Assembly (NCBI GenBank): GCA_027579435.1
Contig: JANBPK010001042.1
Location: 90,019-154,018 of the forward strand
DNA: 64,000 bases
Reading direction: 5' to 3'
Origin: Candolleomyces eurysporus
Lineage: Eukaryota; Basidiomycota; Agaricomycetes; Agaricales; Psathyrellaceae
This document shows positions 1 to 8,999 of the stretch, piece by piece (position 1 is the stretch's first letter; each line of letters begins with the position of its first letter). A program made the translations under genes and the position numbers. The notes under the pieces were generated by a model. It did no database searches. It worked only from the letters and a program-made list of their open reading frames with translations, and was not told the origin of the DNA.

Positions 1-184
1 ACAGTATCATACAAATTACCCTTTGCTCAATCGTTTGTTGCGCGACGACATTCAATGTGATGATGGGAGAAAGAGGAACCCAGCCGATCATGATGGGCTC
101 CCATGCGAGCCTATCTATTGAGTAAAGGTTCCGCGTTCGATCCGCGGTGGTCCCTATTTTTTTNCGAACATTCTTGGGGTTCAA
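1..184 (+). repeat. tRNA-derived repeat, copy A (left end cut by window)
   Basis: The 3' half at about 125-165 looks like the T arm and acceptor of a tRNA: a perfect 5-bp T stem (CCGCG / CGCGG) around a TTCGATC loop, then TGGTCCC, then a T run that could stop RNA polymerase III. The same sequence, including about 100 bp upstream, recurs at 8128-8321, and the T-arm/acceptor recurs at 22099-22182 on the minus strand. A matching D arm is not clear here, so I call it a tRNA-derived (SINE-like) repeat rather than a tRNA gene. An N sits at the end of the T run. The left boundary lies outside the window. Confidence 0.55.
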
Positions 185-331
185 GCAGTACCACAGATGT
201 ACTTGAAGCAATCATGAGTGGATATAATTGCAATAAGATAACTAGAATTCCATGCGAGTCCATTGTGGTATCCAGAAGCTGTTATACACTTTGAGTGAGC
301 AATTGAGCGAGATAATTTAAAGATTTGGCGA

Positions 332-2037
332 CTAGTCTGCCGATTTAGACGTCTGTGGTTTGCGTACGGGGGCTTTGAAGTTGCGTATCCAAGGATGGCG
401 TAAGAGCTCTTTGGCAGATGCTCTTTCCTTCGGTTCCAGAGAGAGACAGCGAGTAATGAACGCTAATGCCAAGTCCCTCTCTTCCGAATTATCTTCGGTG
501 TTGATGGGCACCTTTCGATGGCGAGAGAGTGCCTTTGCCAATGTCTTTGGATACATCATCCGGTCAGGGATGTTCTTGAGGGAGCCTGAGCACATGGGTT
601 AGCGTTAACTCGAGGGATCAAGGGAAGCACTGACCATTTTCTGCTAAAAGCCGTGTAGCGTACTTTGAATTTTGATAGAAATATGCGGGAAACTGCTGGT
701 TGACGGAGAGGAGTTCGAGTTGGTTGGCCAAAAGGTCGTCTTCCTCTGACCAAGTCGGGCCACCCTGAGCACGGAAAAGCGTCCGGCCCGTGATAAATTC
801 GTATGTCTGGAATACTATCAGTAGCCGTTACTGACCAGAAAAAGATGATAGCAATTACCAGACAGCCAAGAGACCATATGTCAATCTTCTCGTCCCAATT
901 CCGCCCTAGGACGACTTCAGGCGCTCGTAGTCGAATCGGCTGCACGAGGTTTGCGCTCCTGCGACCCAGCCATTGGGCTGAACCGAAATCCGCCACCTTG
1001 AATTTCCAAGAAAGACAATCTGTCTGGTCGATTGGCGGTGGTAAAGGCTGGGATCGGATTGCTTCAACAGTTTCTCCCATTATCTTGCGGGGAGGATATC
1101 TCTGCACCGATGTTTCCTTTAACATGGCGTTCACCAGACGCTTGGCTTCCCTCGAATTTAGGCCCAACAAGATATTTGCAGGCTTCAGATCTTCAACGAT
1201 GCCGTCAGTAAATGAATATCCGGGGCGAGACGAGCTGAGTGCACCTACCTGTGTGCACGACTTTACATTCCGTGTGGAGATAGTCTAGTGCCACGCACAA
1301 CTGTTTCACAATAGACTTGACCAAGTCTGTCGGTAGTGCAAAGTCCTGGCCTACTTGCTCTCTCAGTGCGGCGAGATCCATGCCCCCTAGCTCCAAGACA
1401 AGGCACAGGTACTGAGCTTTGCCCTGATTCGTGTAGAATGAGTGGACCAGTCGAAGGCATTGTTTAGCTCCTCTGCTGTGGGGCTTTATTGGGCTGGATA
1501 CTCGCCCCAGGATTTCGCGTTCGTGAAACCTGGGGTGTTTCGGACCTAACGACTGGTTACTTTCGAGAAAGGTGCCGTATTCGTTCACGATCTTCAACGC
1601 GTAGTATTTCTTGGATCTAGCAAAATTAGACAAGCAGAGGATACAGATATAAAAACGCACTGATGGTCAAAGGTGAGCCAGGTTGTAGCATACGTCCCCC
1701 AGCCCAGTTTCCTCAAAATTTCATACTGGTCTTCTGGTCCCAAACGATCGCCAATGTCAACTCTGGCATACCCATAGCCATCTGTAATAGCCAAAGTGCA
1801 CGGCTCTTCGTCGAATCCTATGGGTTTAGTCCGCTGAGCGGTGCCAGGAATCGTCGAGGTGAAAAAATCGGTGGCTGGGTTGACAGCGACTGCATACTGG
1901 TGGGATCTCGTTCCTGGTGGGTTGCAGAATCTTCGACGGTGCCTTCGCCGCTTGCATGTGCTTGTGAGAGACCACTGAGAGGAGAATGCGGGTGAGAATG
2001 GTGCTCTTGCTGCCTTGGAGAGCGAGCCTGAAAGCAT
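332..2037 (-). CDS. SRPK-type serine/threonine protein kinase
   Basis: Predicted cytoplasmic/nuclear kinase of the SR-protein-kinase family, which phosphorylates Arg-Ser-rich splicing factors. In order along the protein: a glycine-rich loop (LGWGTYATTWL), the ATP-binding Lys in YYALKIV, a hinge (LVLELGGMDL), the catalytic loop HTDLKPANILL with the HTD typical of SRPKs, DFG in FKVADFGSAQ, LRAPEVVLG, and DIWSLGCL. Translation is joined across four short introns, about 1605-1664, 1208-1266, 810-876 and 595-640 (approximate). The usual SRPK spacer between kinase lobes is short here (about 55 residues after the catalytic loop). The C-terminal tail is short and ends with a Lys/Ser-rich segment. The start at 2037 is the first ATG in frame with the kinase domain, but an upstream exon is possible, so the N terminus is uncertain. 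It diverges from LYS4. Confidence 0.85.
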
Positions 2038-2435
2038 GGTACGCTAGAGCCTGCACCGTGGAAAGGTGGACGGCATCGCGGTTCACAATTCAATTCACAG
2101 CATTAGAGCCATTGGCGCTGTGGGGATGATGACCCTGGAAGACTGTTCGGCAGCCAATCAGAGACGGGGACCGCAGTTAGGAGAACTTTGAAAGATGACG
2201 ATTCCTTTTGTGGTTGAGGAGCAAAGAAAATCAAGTGCATAAGGCAAGATGCACTGCCGCTGTTGATGGCGACGAGCAAGGGCCCATTGACGGTCTTCGG
2301 AGTTTGTCGGCATTGTCCAATCTGACGCGATCGGGCAAATTTCCGACGGGCCAGTAGCAGCTGTACAATTTCATTACACGCGGAAAACATACACTTCGCC
2401 TCCATTCCCGACGCCATCCCTTCGCAGCTCCCACC
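2038..2435. promoter_or_regulatory. Divergent intergenic region, SRPK kinase / LYS4
   Basis: About 400 bp separates the two divergent start codons and must hold both promoters and 5' UTRs. I see no clear TATA box. Reading frames here do not resemble any protein I know, though an upstream kinase exon cannot be excluded. Confidence 0.4.
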
Positions 2436-4694
2436 ATGCGACTCCAGTCCTGGTCGACGCTGCGCCATGGCCGAGCTGCCTCAGCCCTTTATTCAAGGCG
2501 TTTCTACGCCTCCCACTCCAGCGTGCCCCAGACCATCATCGAGAAGGTCGTCCAGAAGTATGCCGTCGGACTGCCTGAGGGCAAGGCCGTCAAGGCTGGA
2601 GACTATGTCATGATTCGCCCAGAGCATGTTATGACCCATGACAATACCGGTCCTGTCATATCCAAGTGTGTGTGCTTCACCATGCATCCCTCGGAGCAGT
2701 TAATTCATCGAATGGTACAGGTTCAAGTCGATAGGCGCAACCAAAANTTTACAAGCCAAATCAGCCGGTCTTTACTCTTGACCACGACGTACAAAATCGC
2801 ACTCCCAAGAACCTCCAAAAGTACGCAAACATCGAAGAGTTTGCTCGAAACAATGGCGTCGACTTCTACCCAGCCGGACGAGGTATTGGACACCAGGTTC
2901 TTGTGGAGGAAGGCTACGCTTTCCCTTACACCCTGACCGTCGCCAGTGACAGTCACAGCAACATGTACGGAGGTGTTGGTTGTGTTGGAACCCCCATTGT
3001 ACGAACAGACGCCGCAGCACTTTGGGCGACCGGCAAGACATGGTGGCAGGTCCCTCGCATGGTCAAAGTCGAGCTGAAAGGTCGCCTCGCGCCAGGGGTC
3101 ACGGGAAAGGACGTCATCGTCGCACTCTGCGGATCGTTCAACCAAGACCAAGTCCTCAACGCCGCGATCGAATTCACTGGCGAGGGTGTTTCGACACTAA
3201 GCGTCGACGAACGACTTACCATCTCCAATATGACGACGGAATGGGGTGCTTTGGCGGGTGTTTTCCCCGTCGACGACGTCCTACTGAATTGGTACGACAA
3301 CGTTGTCAACAAGCTCGAACTCCGAACATTCTCTTCATCCTCTGGCATCCCTCCTCCACCAGCACACCCCCGTATCAACAGGGAGCGATTAAGTTCGCTC
3401 CGTGACAGCCCGTTCGCATCTGATCCCAATGCGGAGTACTCTTCGCATCTCGTATTCGACCTCTCCACCCTCGTACCACACGTCTCTGGCCCTAACAGCG
3501 TTAAAGTCTCCACCCCTCTCCCCGTCCTCGAATCTCAGAACATCAAAGTCAACAAAGCCTATCTCGTGAGCTGTACGAACTCGCGGGTCTCTGACATTGC
3601 CGCTGCCGCCGAAGTCATCCGTGGCAAAAAGGTCGCCTCAGGAGTGGAATTCTACATCGCCGCTGCCAGTTCAGCCGTCCAACAAGAAGCTGAGGCCTTG
3701 GGCTACTGGGAGGCGCTCGTGCAAGCTGGTGCAAAGACCCTCCCAGCTGGATGTGGTCCTTGCATCGGTCTGGGTACCGGCCTTCTCGAAGACGGTGAAG
3801 TGGGTATCAGCGCAACCAACCGGAACTACAAAGGTCGTATGGGAAGCCCGCAAGCACAGGCGTACCTNAGCCAGCCCGGCAGTCGTCGCTGCTAGCGCGG
3901 TGAACGGATACATCTCCGGCCCTAGTACACTCGACCCTGCCTCCCTCCCACCCGTCGGTGCTCCAACGTTCTCGATCTCTGAACCACAACCAGGTTCATC
4001 GAGTTCGGCTGGGTCGGAAAGCGCCGTGGAACCCCTGCTCGAAGGTTTCCCATCGTCCTTCGTCGGCCCTCTCCTCTTCGCACCCCAGGACAACCTAAAC
4101 ACGGACGGTATCTACCCGGGCAAGTACACGTACCAGGACGACATCACACTCGAACGCCAAGCCGAAGTCGTGATGGAGAACTACGACCCGGGATTCGCAC
4201 CGCTCGTCGCCTCCCTGCGCGCGTCCTCCTCCCGCCGACTCCCCAAGGCCGCTCGACCGGGGAAGCCTGGCGTCGTCCTCGTGTCGGGGTACAACTTTGG
4301 GACGGGGTCGTCCCGCGAGCAGGCGGCGACGGCGTTGAAGGCGGCCGGGGTGCCCGTCGTCGTGGCCGGCTCGTTTGGCGATATATTCAAGCGGAATGCT
4401 ATCAATAACGGGTTGGTATGCCTGGAGTGCCCGGAACTCGTGGCCGACTTGACTGCCGCGTATGCGAAGGATGGGAAACGTGGGGCGGGAGGCAAGGATG
4501 GGGAGTTGACTGTCGACAAGGGGTTCCAGATTGAGATCGGGATGGAGGATGGGCGGGTCGTGTTGAAGAGGGATGATGCGGAGGAGAAGGTTTATAGGGT
4601 TAAGCCTGTGGGGCCTAGTGTACAGGAGCTTTGGTTGTGTGGGGGGTTGGAGGGGTATATCTTGAAGGAGATCCAGAAGGAGGCTTCTTCGTAG
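2436..4694 (+). CDS. LYS4: Homoaconitase, mitochondrial (lysine biosynthesis)
   Basis: Converts homocitrate to homoisocitrate in the fungal alpha-aminoadipate lysine pathway, in the mitochondrial matrix. The N terminus is Arg/Ser/Ala-rich ([17 protein letters not shown]), as expected for a transit peptide. Aconitase landmarks follow: [29 protein letters not shown], the three 4Fe-4S cysteines (VSCTNSR, then CGPC), and the C-terminal swivel motif [10 protein letters not shown]. One intron at 2666-2720 interrupts the Lys-Phe junction. Two N characters, at 2747 and 3868, break the frame if counted as bases. Ignoring each restores the expected family sequence exactly, so the gene is probably intact. 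Length is about 730 residues, usual for the family. The last 170 codons and the 3' flank are duplicated at 8322-8999. The neighbour beyond that duplication is trimethyllysine dioxygenase. Confidence 0.95.
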
Positions 4695-4859
4695 CGTCCT
4701 ACGGCTACCTTGTGTATCAAAAGTTAGATTCATGCTCATTTGTAATACGACACATCCAGTTTTTGGGATCTGCGTTGATTCCTGGGCATCGTTATTAAGT
4801 ACAGGCGTAAGTACGTTATAATTGTCGTGTTGCCATCCTTCGTTTACTACTCAAAGTGC
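4183..4859 (+). repeat. Direct repeat, left copy (LYS4 3' end plus 3' flank)
   Basis: This about 677-bp segment, from the codons for NYDPGF to just past the LYS4 stop and 3' flank, recurs at 8322-8999 in the same orientation. By eye there are a little over 20 substitutions plus one small indel, about 97% identity. The right edge ends at CAAAGTG in both copies; the sequences then differ completely, running into AIG2-like fragment sequence here and trimethyllysine dioxygenase there. Confidence 0.9.
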
Positions 4860-4928
4860 GTGCATGAGCGTGCCATAGAAGAACGCTGGCTTGCCTTCAG
4901 AGGCACTGAGGTTGTCGGGGGCGGCCAT
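4860..4928 (-). pseudogene. AIG2-like gene, 5' exon fragment 1
   Basis: Reading on the minus strand from an ATG at 4928 gives MAAPDNLSASEGKPAFFYGT followed by LMHA. The FFYGTLMH part matches the first exon of the AIG2/gamma-glutamyl-cyclotransferase-like genes at 21581 (minus) and 22384 (plus). Similarity stops exactly where the LYS4 direct repeat begins (4859), so the rest of the gene was lost at a rearrangement breakpoint. The leader before FFYGT differs from the two other copies, so this is a remnant of a third paralogue. It is too short to be functional. Confidence 0.6.
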
Positions 4929-5458
4929 TTCTAACTGCTTCGTCGTCACCGCCCTCGTCGCAAAGGGTTTGAAGTGAGGCGCGTCTGTGAACTCGAGCTA
5001 CTTATGCCCTTGACCCAAACTGGAGTCGTACGGGATAAGATGATAAGAGGAAGAGAACAAATCGCGCTTGAGTTCATAACCCACTGTCAATGGTAGCATC
5101 GCCGGACACATCGCATTGCCGAATGCATGAGGATACATAGTTATATCTTATAATTCGTCCATCTCCATAATATCGGAATACTCGAAGTCCTCCTTTGGCA
5201 AGACAAGTCGGCAAAGAGTTACTTTTACAAAGGGCCTTACGTGTACCGGATACATAGGCATGGGGCGAGACATCACATCCACCGCGGCCGCAGGCACCGC
5301 GAGATCACGACACCCACAGTAACCAAGCCTCGACGTTAAATTCCTTTCCCAGTTGAATTTTTTCGATAGGGCCGAGGTCTGAGCATGCTAGCTCGTCAAC
5401 GGCCATTCTGCGAAGGTCATTGACAGTATCTTCCTCGGCTCTCTAGCCTGTCCAGCGC

Positions 5459-5655
5459 ATAGGCACCGCTACAGGATGGGATCCTGTTCGGCGTCACAAC
5501 CTGTTTGCAAGAGCAAGGCACGGTGACAGCCTGTTTTGAACACACACTGGCAGGCACCGTGACAGGATGGAATCCTACTCAGCATCGTAGCCTGTTTGAA
5601 CACACAGGCATCATGACAAGACGGGAAATCTGCTCGGCTTTATAGCCTGTTTTGA
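5459..5655. repeat. Imperfect tandem repeat, about 3.5 units of 50-55 bp
   Basis: Successive units begin GGCACCG(C/T)(T/G)ACAGGATGG or a close variant and end AGCCTGTTTTGAACACACA(G). Starts are near 5461, 5517, 5551 and 5606. The second unit is shortened. Units differ by several substitutions, so the array is old. It is non-coding in all frames that I checked. Confidence 0.65.
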
Positions 5656-5689
5656 CAGTGTATTGGGCTCGACTTGCAATCCATCATAA

Positions 5690-5733
5690 CGATTGGCACT
5701 TGCCTTGGCGCTGAGGTTGTCCAAGGTGGCCAT
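5690..5733 (-). pseudogene. AIG2-like gene, 5' exon fragment 2
   Basis: Minus-strand reading from an ATG at 5733 gives MATLDNLSAKASANRY, clearly related to the MAAPDNLSASEGKP start of the fragment at 4928. Similarity appears to continue upstream into the presumed 5' UTR (about 4929-5070 versus 5734-5860, both with GATAAGATGATAA-like and GAGAGAAC-like stretches). This is therefore a second, more degraded copy of the same gene start, with no downstream exons. Confidence 0.45.
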
Positions 5734-6804
5734 TTATCTCCTCATCAATGCACTCCTACAGATTTGAGAAGCGCCGATGAACTAAAGGGAACTATTTACA
5801 CACTTGACTAAGACGAGAAGATATGATAATGTGGAGAGAACGGTTAGCGCTGAAGAGCTATCACACTAACAGCTGATATGACATCCCTTATGGCTCTGGT
5901 CTCTGCCTTCTATTGGAACAGGCATTTGTTGAGGTATCAGTAGAGACTCGAAGGCTCGTGGACCTACGGCGGTCCATGCACTTACGAGTCTGATGGAAGA
6001 GATTGATTCTTGAGACACTGTCTGCTGATGTGCCTGACACTCAGGCTAATGATCCTCATATTTTGGTATATACTGGCATAGTACATATGGATAGAAGGCC
6101 ATCCATTCCCTCCCTTTCCCCCACTTCACGTACTACCACACCAGAGTCTACCACTGGAGAAGTTCTGGCTCATTTATATCTTGGTAGCCTCAAGTACCAG
6201 TTGCTTCACTCCATGAGCTTCGGTTAGTTCGCTTCTTACGAGGATTCTATGCTCGCCATTGGTTGCTCACCGTCGAGGTCGGTAGGCAACGTTAACAGCA
6301 TGAGGTCGAAGACCCAATTTCCAGAGAATGGGAAAATACTATCCAAGCTTGACCTCGATATCCCAGTCCCGTTTGATGACATCGTTGGGCAAGCGGAACA
6401 AAAGCAAAAACTTGTTAGTGGGAGCCCCTCGTCGTCGTCGTCGGCCCCGTTATCGTCGGATGGTGATGACGGTCGTGGTGCGATGCTGCTCAACAATCGT
6501 CCACCCTCGTTCCTGCGTTGGAGGCCGCCCTATGGAACGATTCCCCTTCCTTTAGATGAAGATTCAGACCAAGTCTAGGTTGTGTTCGGTCGGGTCAAGT
6601 CAGGTCAGTTCATCAGGTTGGCTGAAATTCGGTTGGGTTGATGACCTCTCGCAACCAGTACCTGACGAATTGCCTTATCTGTTTTCTCCATCATACAATT
6701 AAACGACATCATGTACAAATATTTCACTTTATAAGGAAGGACAGCGTAAACAAAGGTCACCGGCATGCTGTGACAGTCACAGAACTGATGCGAGCCGATT
6801 GCCG

Positions 6805-6870
6805 ACCCAGCCCAGGTGCCAGTTTAGGAACAACTTGACCCAACCCAGGTGCCAGTTTAGGAACAACTTG
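6805..6870. repeat. 33-bp direct tandem repeat, two copies
   Basis: Two adjacent 33-bp units, 6805-6837 and 6838-6870, both containing CAGGTGCCAGTTTAGGAAC and differing at one position (ACCCAG versus ACCCAA at the unit start). Non-coding. Confidence 0.85.
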
Positions 6871-7414
6871 AACCGACCCGGAACCGTCTGCATCTATTTG
6901 GGGAAATTTCAGGACATTGAAGTATGCATTGATACTCGTCGTCCGCCTCTTCGAGTGTATCTTCACTGTCCAGATTATCCTCAGATCCAGAACCATGCAC
7001 CAGATGGTTCAAATAGCTAGTAAAATCATCTTGAACTCCGTTAGACTCGGTTGCCTTTTCTTCTAACCCTACACTGGCAGCAGGCTCGAGTATGAGCTGA
7101 GAGACGAAAACAGACTTGTGTCTTCTCAAGATGCTCACTATTGCGCGGAATAGGAAAAATTTTGTCAAATTTTTGTACCAGCAACTAGAGGGCTAGGCAT
7201 CCTTTCCTATGCTTACCTCCTGTCAAGCAACACTTTGGCATCGGCTCCGCATGATTAGCAGGAAATCATCGTTAGTTCCAAATTCCAAATGCATCAGGTC
7301 TCGGGGTGGAATCAAGACTCAAGCTCGAGGAGCTGCAAGCAGAAGAGCACGCTCGATCTGACTAGGAAGATTCATTTTGCCTTCACCGTCGCACCCAGCG
7401 GCTATCCATCTGTC

Positions 7415-8070
7415 ATGCAGGATACAGTCACCGAAACGAAGGACTCAAACGTTGAGATGGCCAGCCCAGATAGCCCGAGTGTAGAGCTACCAGCCTTTTT
7501 CAACAACCCGCCAACCTCATCTTCCACGGGCGCTGCGCCGAACCTGGAGGACCATGAACGAATTCTCGAGAAAATGAAATCGCTCACCTCCCATTGCCAA
7601 CATTACATCGAGCTCGCCTATTCCACTCACTTGAACGCCTTCAACATCAAAGCGTACGACCATCGCATCGGAACCATCCTCCTCGCCCTCCTTGGGCTCG
7701 TTGCGCAGCGCAGGATATACTCCAAACAGCATCAGGGATATGCAGACCAAATGGCGGCTACACTGCAGTAGGTAGAGAGCATGGGGTCCGTCGGCGAGGC
7801 TACAGGCCTGAGAGATGCACAGGCAAATATCGACGACGCCATGCGAGCGGTATGGGCGCCGACCCGACCACCACCTCCGCTATCCCAGCGTATCGGGAGG
7901 TGCGAGACCACAGCGGCCAACCGGTCATGGTCATCCCGCTCTTCAGGCCACTCGAGAGCAAGCTGAGCTCGGACGCTGTGAAGGAATCGGGCAAGCGCTT
8001 GACGGAGTCACCAATGTCGGCTTATCGTGCCTTGTTCGCCAATCAGGGAAGAGATTGGCCTCACACTTGA
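7415..8070 (+). CDS. Possible small hypothetical gene (low confidence)
   Basis: An open frame from ATG 7415 to 7771 encodes about 118 residues: an acidic, Ser/Pro-rich start, then a helical-looking segment (HERILEKMKSLTSHCQHYIEL) and a hydrophobic stretch (RIGTILLALLGLVA). A second protein-like stretch in another frame ends at 8070 (SGQPVMVIPLFRPLESKL). A short intron beginning GTAGGT at about 7769 could join them, but I could not fix its acceptor. I recognise no family. It lies in the rearranged block just before a tRNA-derived repeat, so it may equally be a gene remnant. Confidence 0.3.
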
Positions 8071-8127
8071 CCCAGTTCGCACTATTCTTGCATCAAAGTA
8101 TGTCAGTTCTGAGAAATTTTAACATGT

Positions 8128-8321
8128 ACAATACCATACAAATTACCCTTCACTCAGTCATTCGTTGCGCGACGACATTCAACGTCATGATGGGAGAAAG
8201 AGTGGAACCCAGTCGATCGACGGATGGGCGTCGATGGACTCGCAGCCTAAATATCGGGCAAAGGTCCCGCGTTCGATCCGCGGTAGTCCCTATTTTTTTT
8301 TCGAACGTTCTTGCGGTTCAA
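8128..8321 (+). repeat. tRNA-derived repeat, copy B
   Basis: Matches 1-184 over its whole length: the CATACAAATTACCCTT stretch, GCGCGACGACATTCAA, GATGGGAGAAAGAG, then the T arm CCGCG-TTCGATC-CGCGG, TAGTCCC, and a run of nine T. The repeat is interrupted at 8321, where the duplicated LYS4 segment begins. The junction shows the short shared sequence AAC between the repeat tail and LYS4. Confidence 0.6.
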
Positions 8322-8835
8322 CTACGACCCGGGATTCGCACCGCTCGTCGCCTCCCTGCGCGCGTCCTCCTCCCGCCGACTCCCCAAGGCCGCTCGACCG
8401 GGGAAGCCTGGCGTCGTCCTCGTGTCGGGGTACAACTTTGGGACGAGGTCGTCCCGCGAGCAGGCGGCGACGGCGCTGAAGGCCGCCGGGGTGCCCGTCG
8501 TCGTGGCCGGCTCGTTTGGCGATATATTCAAGCGGAATGCTATCAATAACGGGTTGGTATGCCTGGAGTGCCCTGAACTCGTGGCCGACTTGACTGCCGC
8601 GTATGCGAAGGATGGGAAACGTGGGGCGGGAGGTAAGGATGGGGAGTTGACTGTCGATAAGGGGTTCCAAATCGAGATCGGGATGGAGGATGGGCGGGTT
8701 GTGTTGACGAGGGATGGTGCGGAGGAGAAGGTGTATAGGGTTAAGCCTGTGGGGCCTAGTGTACAGGAGCTTTGGCTGTGTGGGGGGTTGGAGGGGTATA
8801 TTTTGAAGGAGATCCAGAAGGGGGCTTCTTCGTAG
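8322..8835 (+). pseudogene. LYS4 3'-end duplicate (truncated homoaconitase copy)
   Basis: Encodes only the last about 170 residues of homoaconitase, from [14 protein letters not shown] to the stop. It lacks the transit peptide, all Fe-S cysteines and most of the enzyme, so it cannot be catalytic. Compared with the full gene (4183-4694), the swivel motif has changed from FGTGSSREQ to FGTRSSREQ. Lys-to-Thr, Asp-to-Gly and Glu-to-Gly changes also occur near the C terminus, mixed with synonymous changes. The frame is still open to the same stop codon. Upstream is a tRNA-derived repeat, not a LYS4 promoter. The downstream repeat sequence ends at the stop codon of the TMLH gene. Confidence 0.88.
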
Positions 8836-8999
8836 CGTCCTGCGGCTATCTTCGTGTATCAAAAGTTAGATTCATGCTCATTTGTAATACGACACATCCA
8901 GTTTTTGGGAACTGCGTTGATTCCTGGGCATCGTTATTAAGTACAGGCGTAAGTACGTTATAATTGTCGTGTTGCCGTGATTCGTTTACTATTCAAAGT
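8322..8999 (+). repeat. Direct repeat, right copy (LYS4 3' end plus 3' flank)
   Basis: Partner of 4183-4859. The right end (CAAAGTG, to about 8999) overlaps the minus-strand stop codon of TMLH at 8993-8995. The original LYS4 and TMLH genes were therefore probably direct convergent neighbours before the 4860-8321 block arrived. Confidence 0.88.

Larger units (their letters stand above)
4860..8127. other. Rearranged, mostly non-coding block between the LYS4 repeats
   Basis: This about 3.3-kb block lies between the two LYS4 direct-repeat copies. It holds two AIG2-like 5' fragments, an imperfect tandem array (5459-5655), a 33-bp tandem pair (6805-6870), and a few short open frames such as 6249-6578 that I do not recognise. 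Gly-Gly-Gly-Thr-like runs (gggtcaagtcaggtcag, 6590-6610) suggest low-complexity repeat DNA. I see no reverse transcriptase, transposase or long terminal repeats. Confidence 0.6.

Noticed and set aside
4095..4739. Minus-strand frame over the LYS4 3' end, also open in the duplicate at 8290-8862.
   Set aside because: It is antisense to a clear aconitase domain and is preserved in the duplicate only because the DNA was copied.
6249..6578. 109-codon open frame in the rearranged block.
   Set aside because: Half of it is a Ser/Asp run from a CGT/TCG microsatellite-like stretch; no homologue recognised and overlapping frames are equally open.
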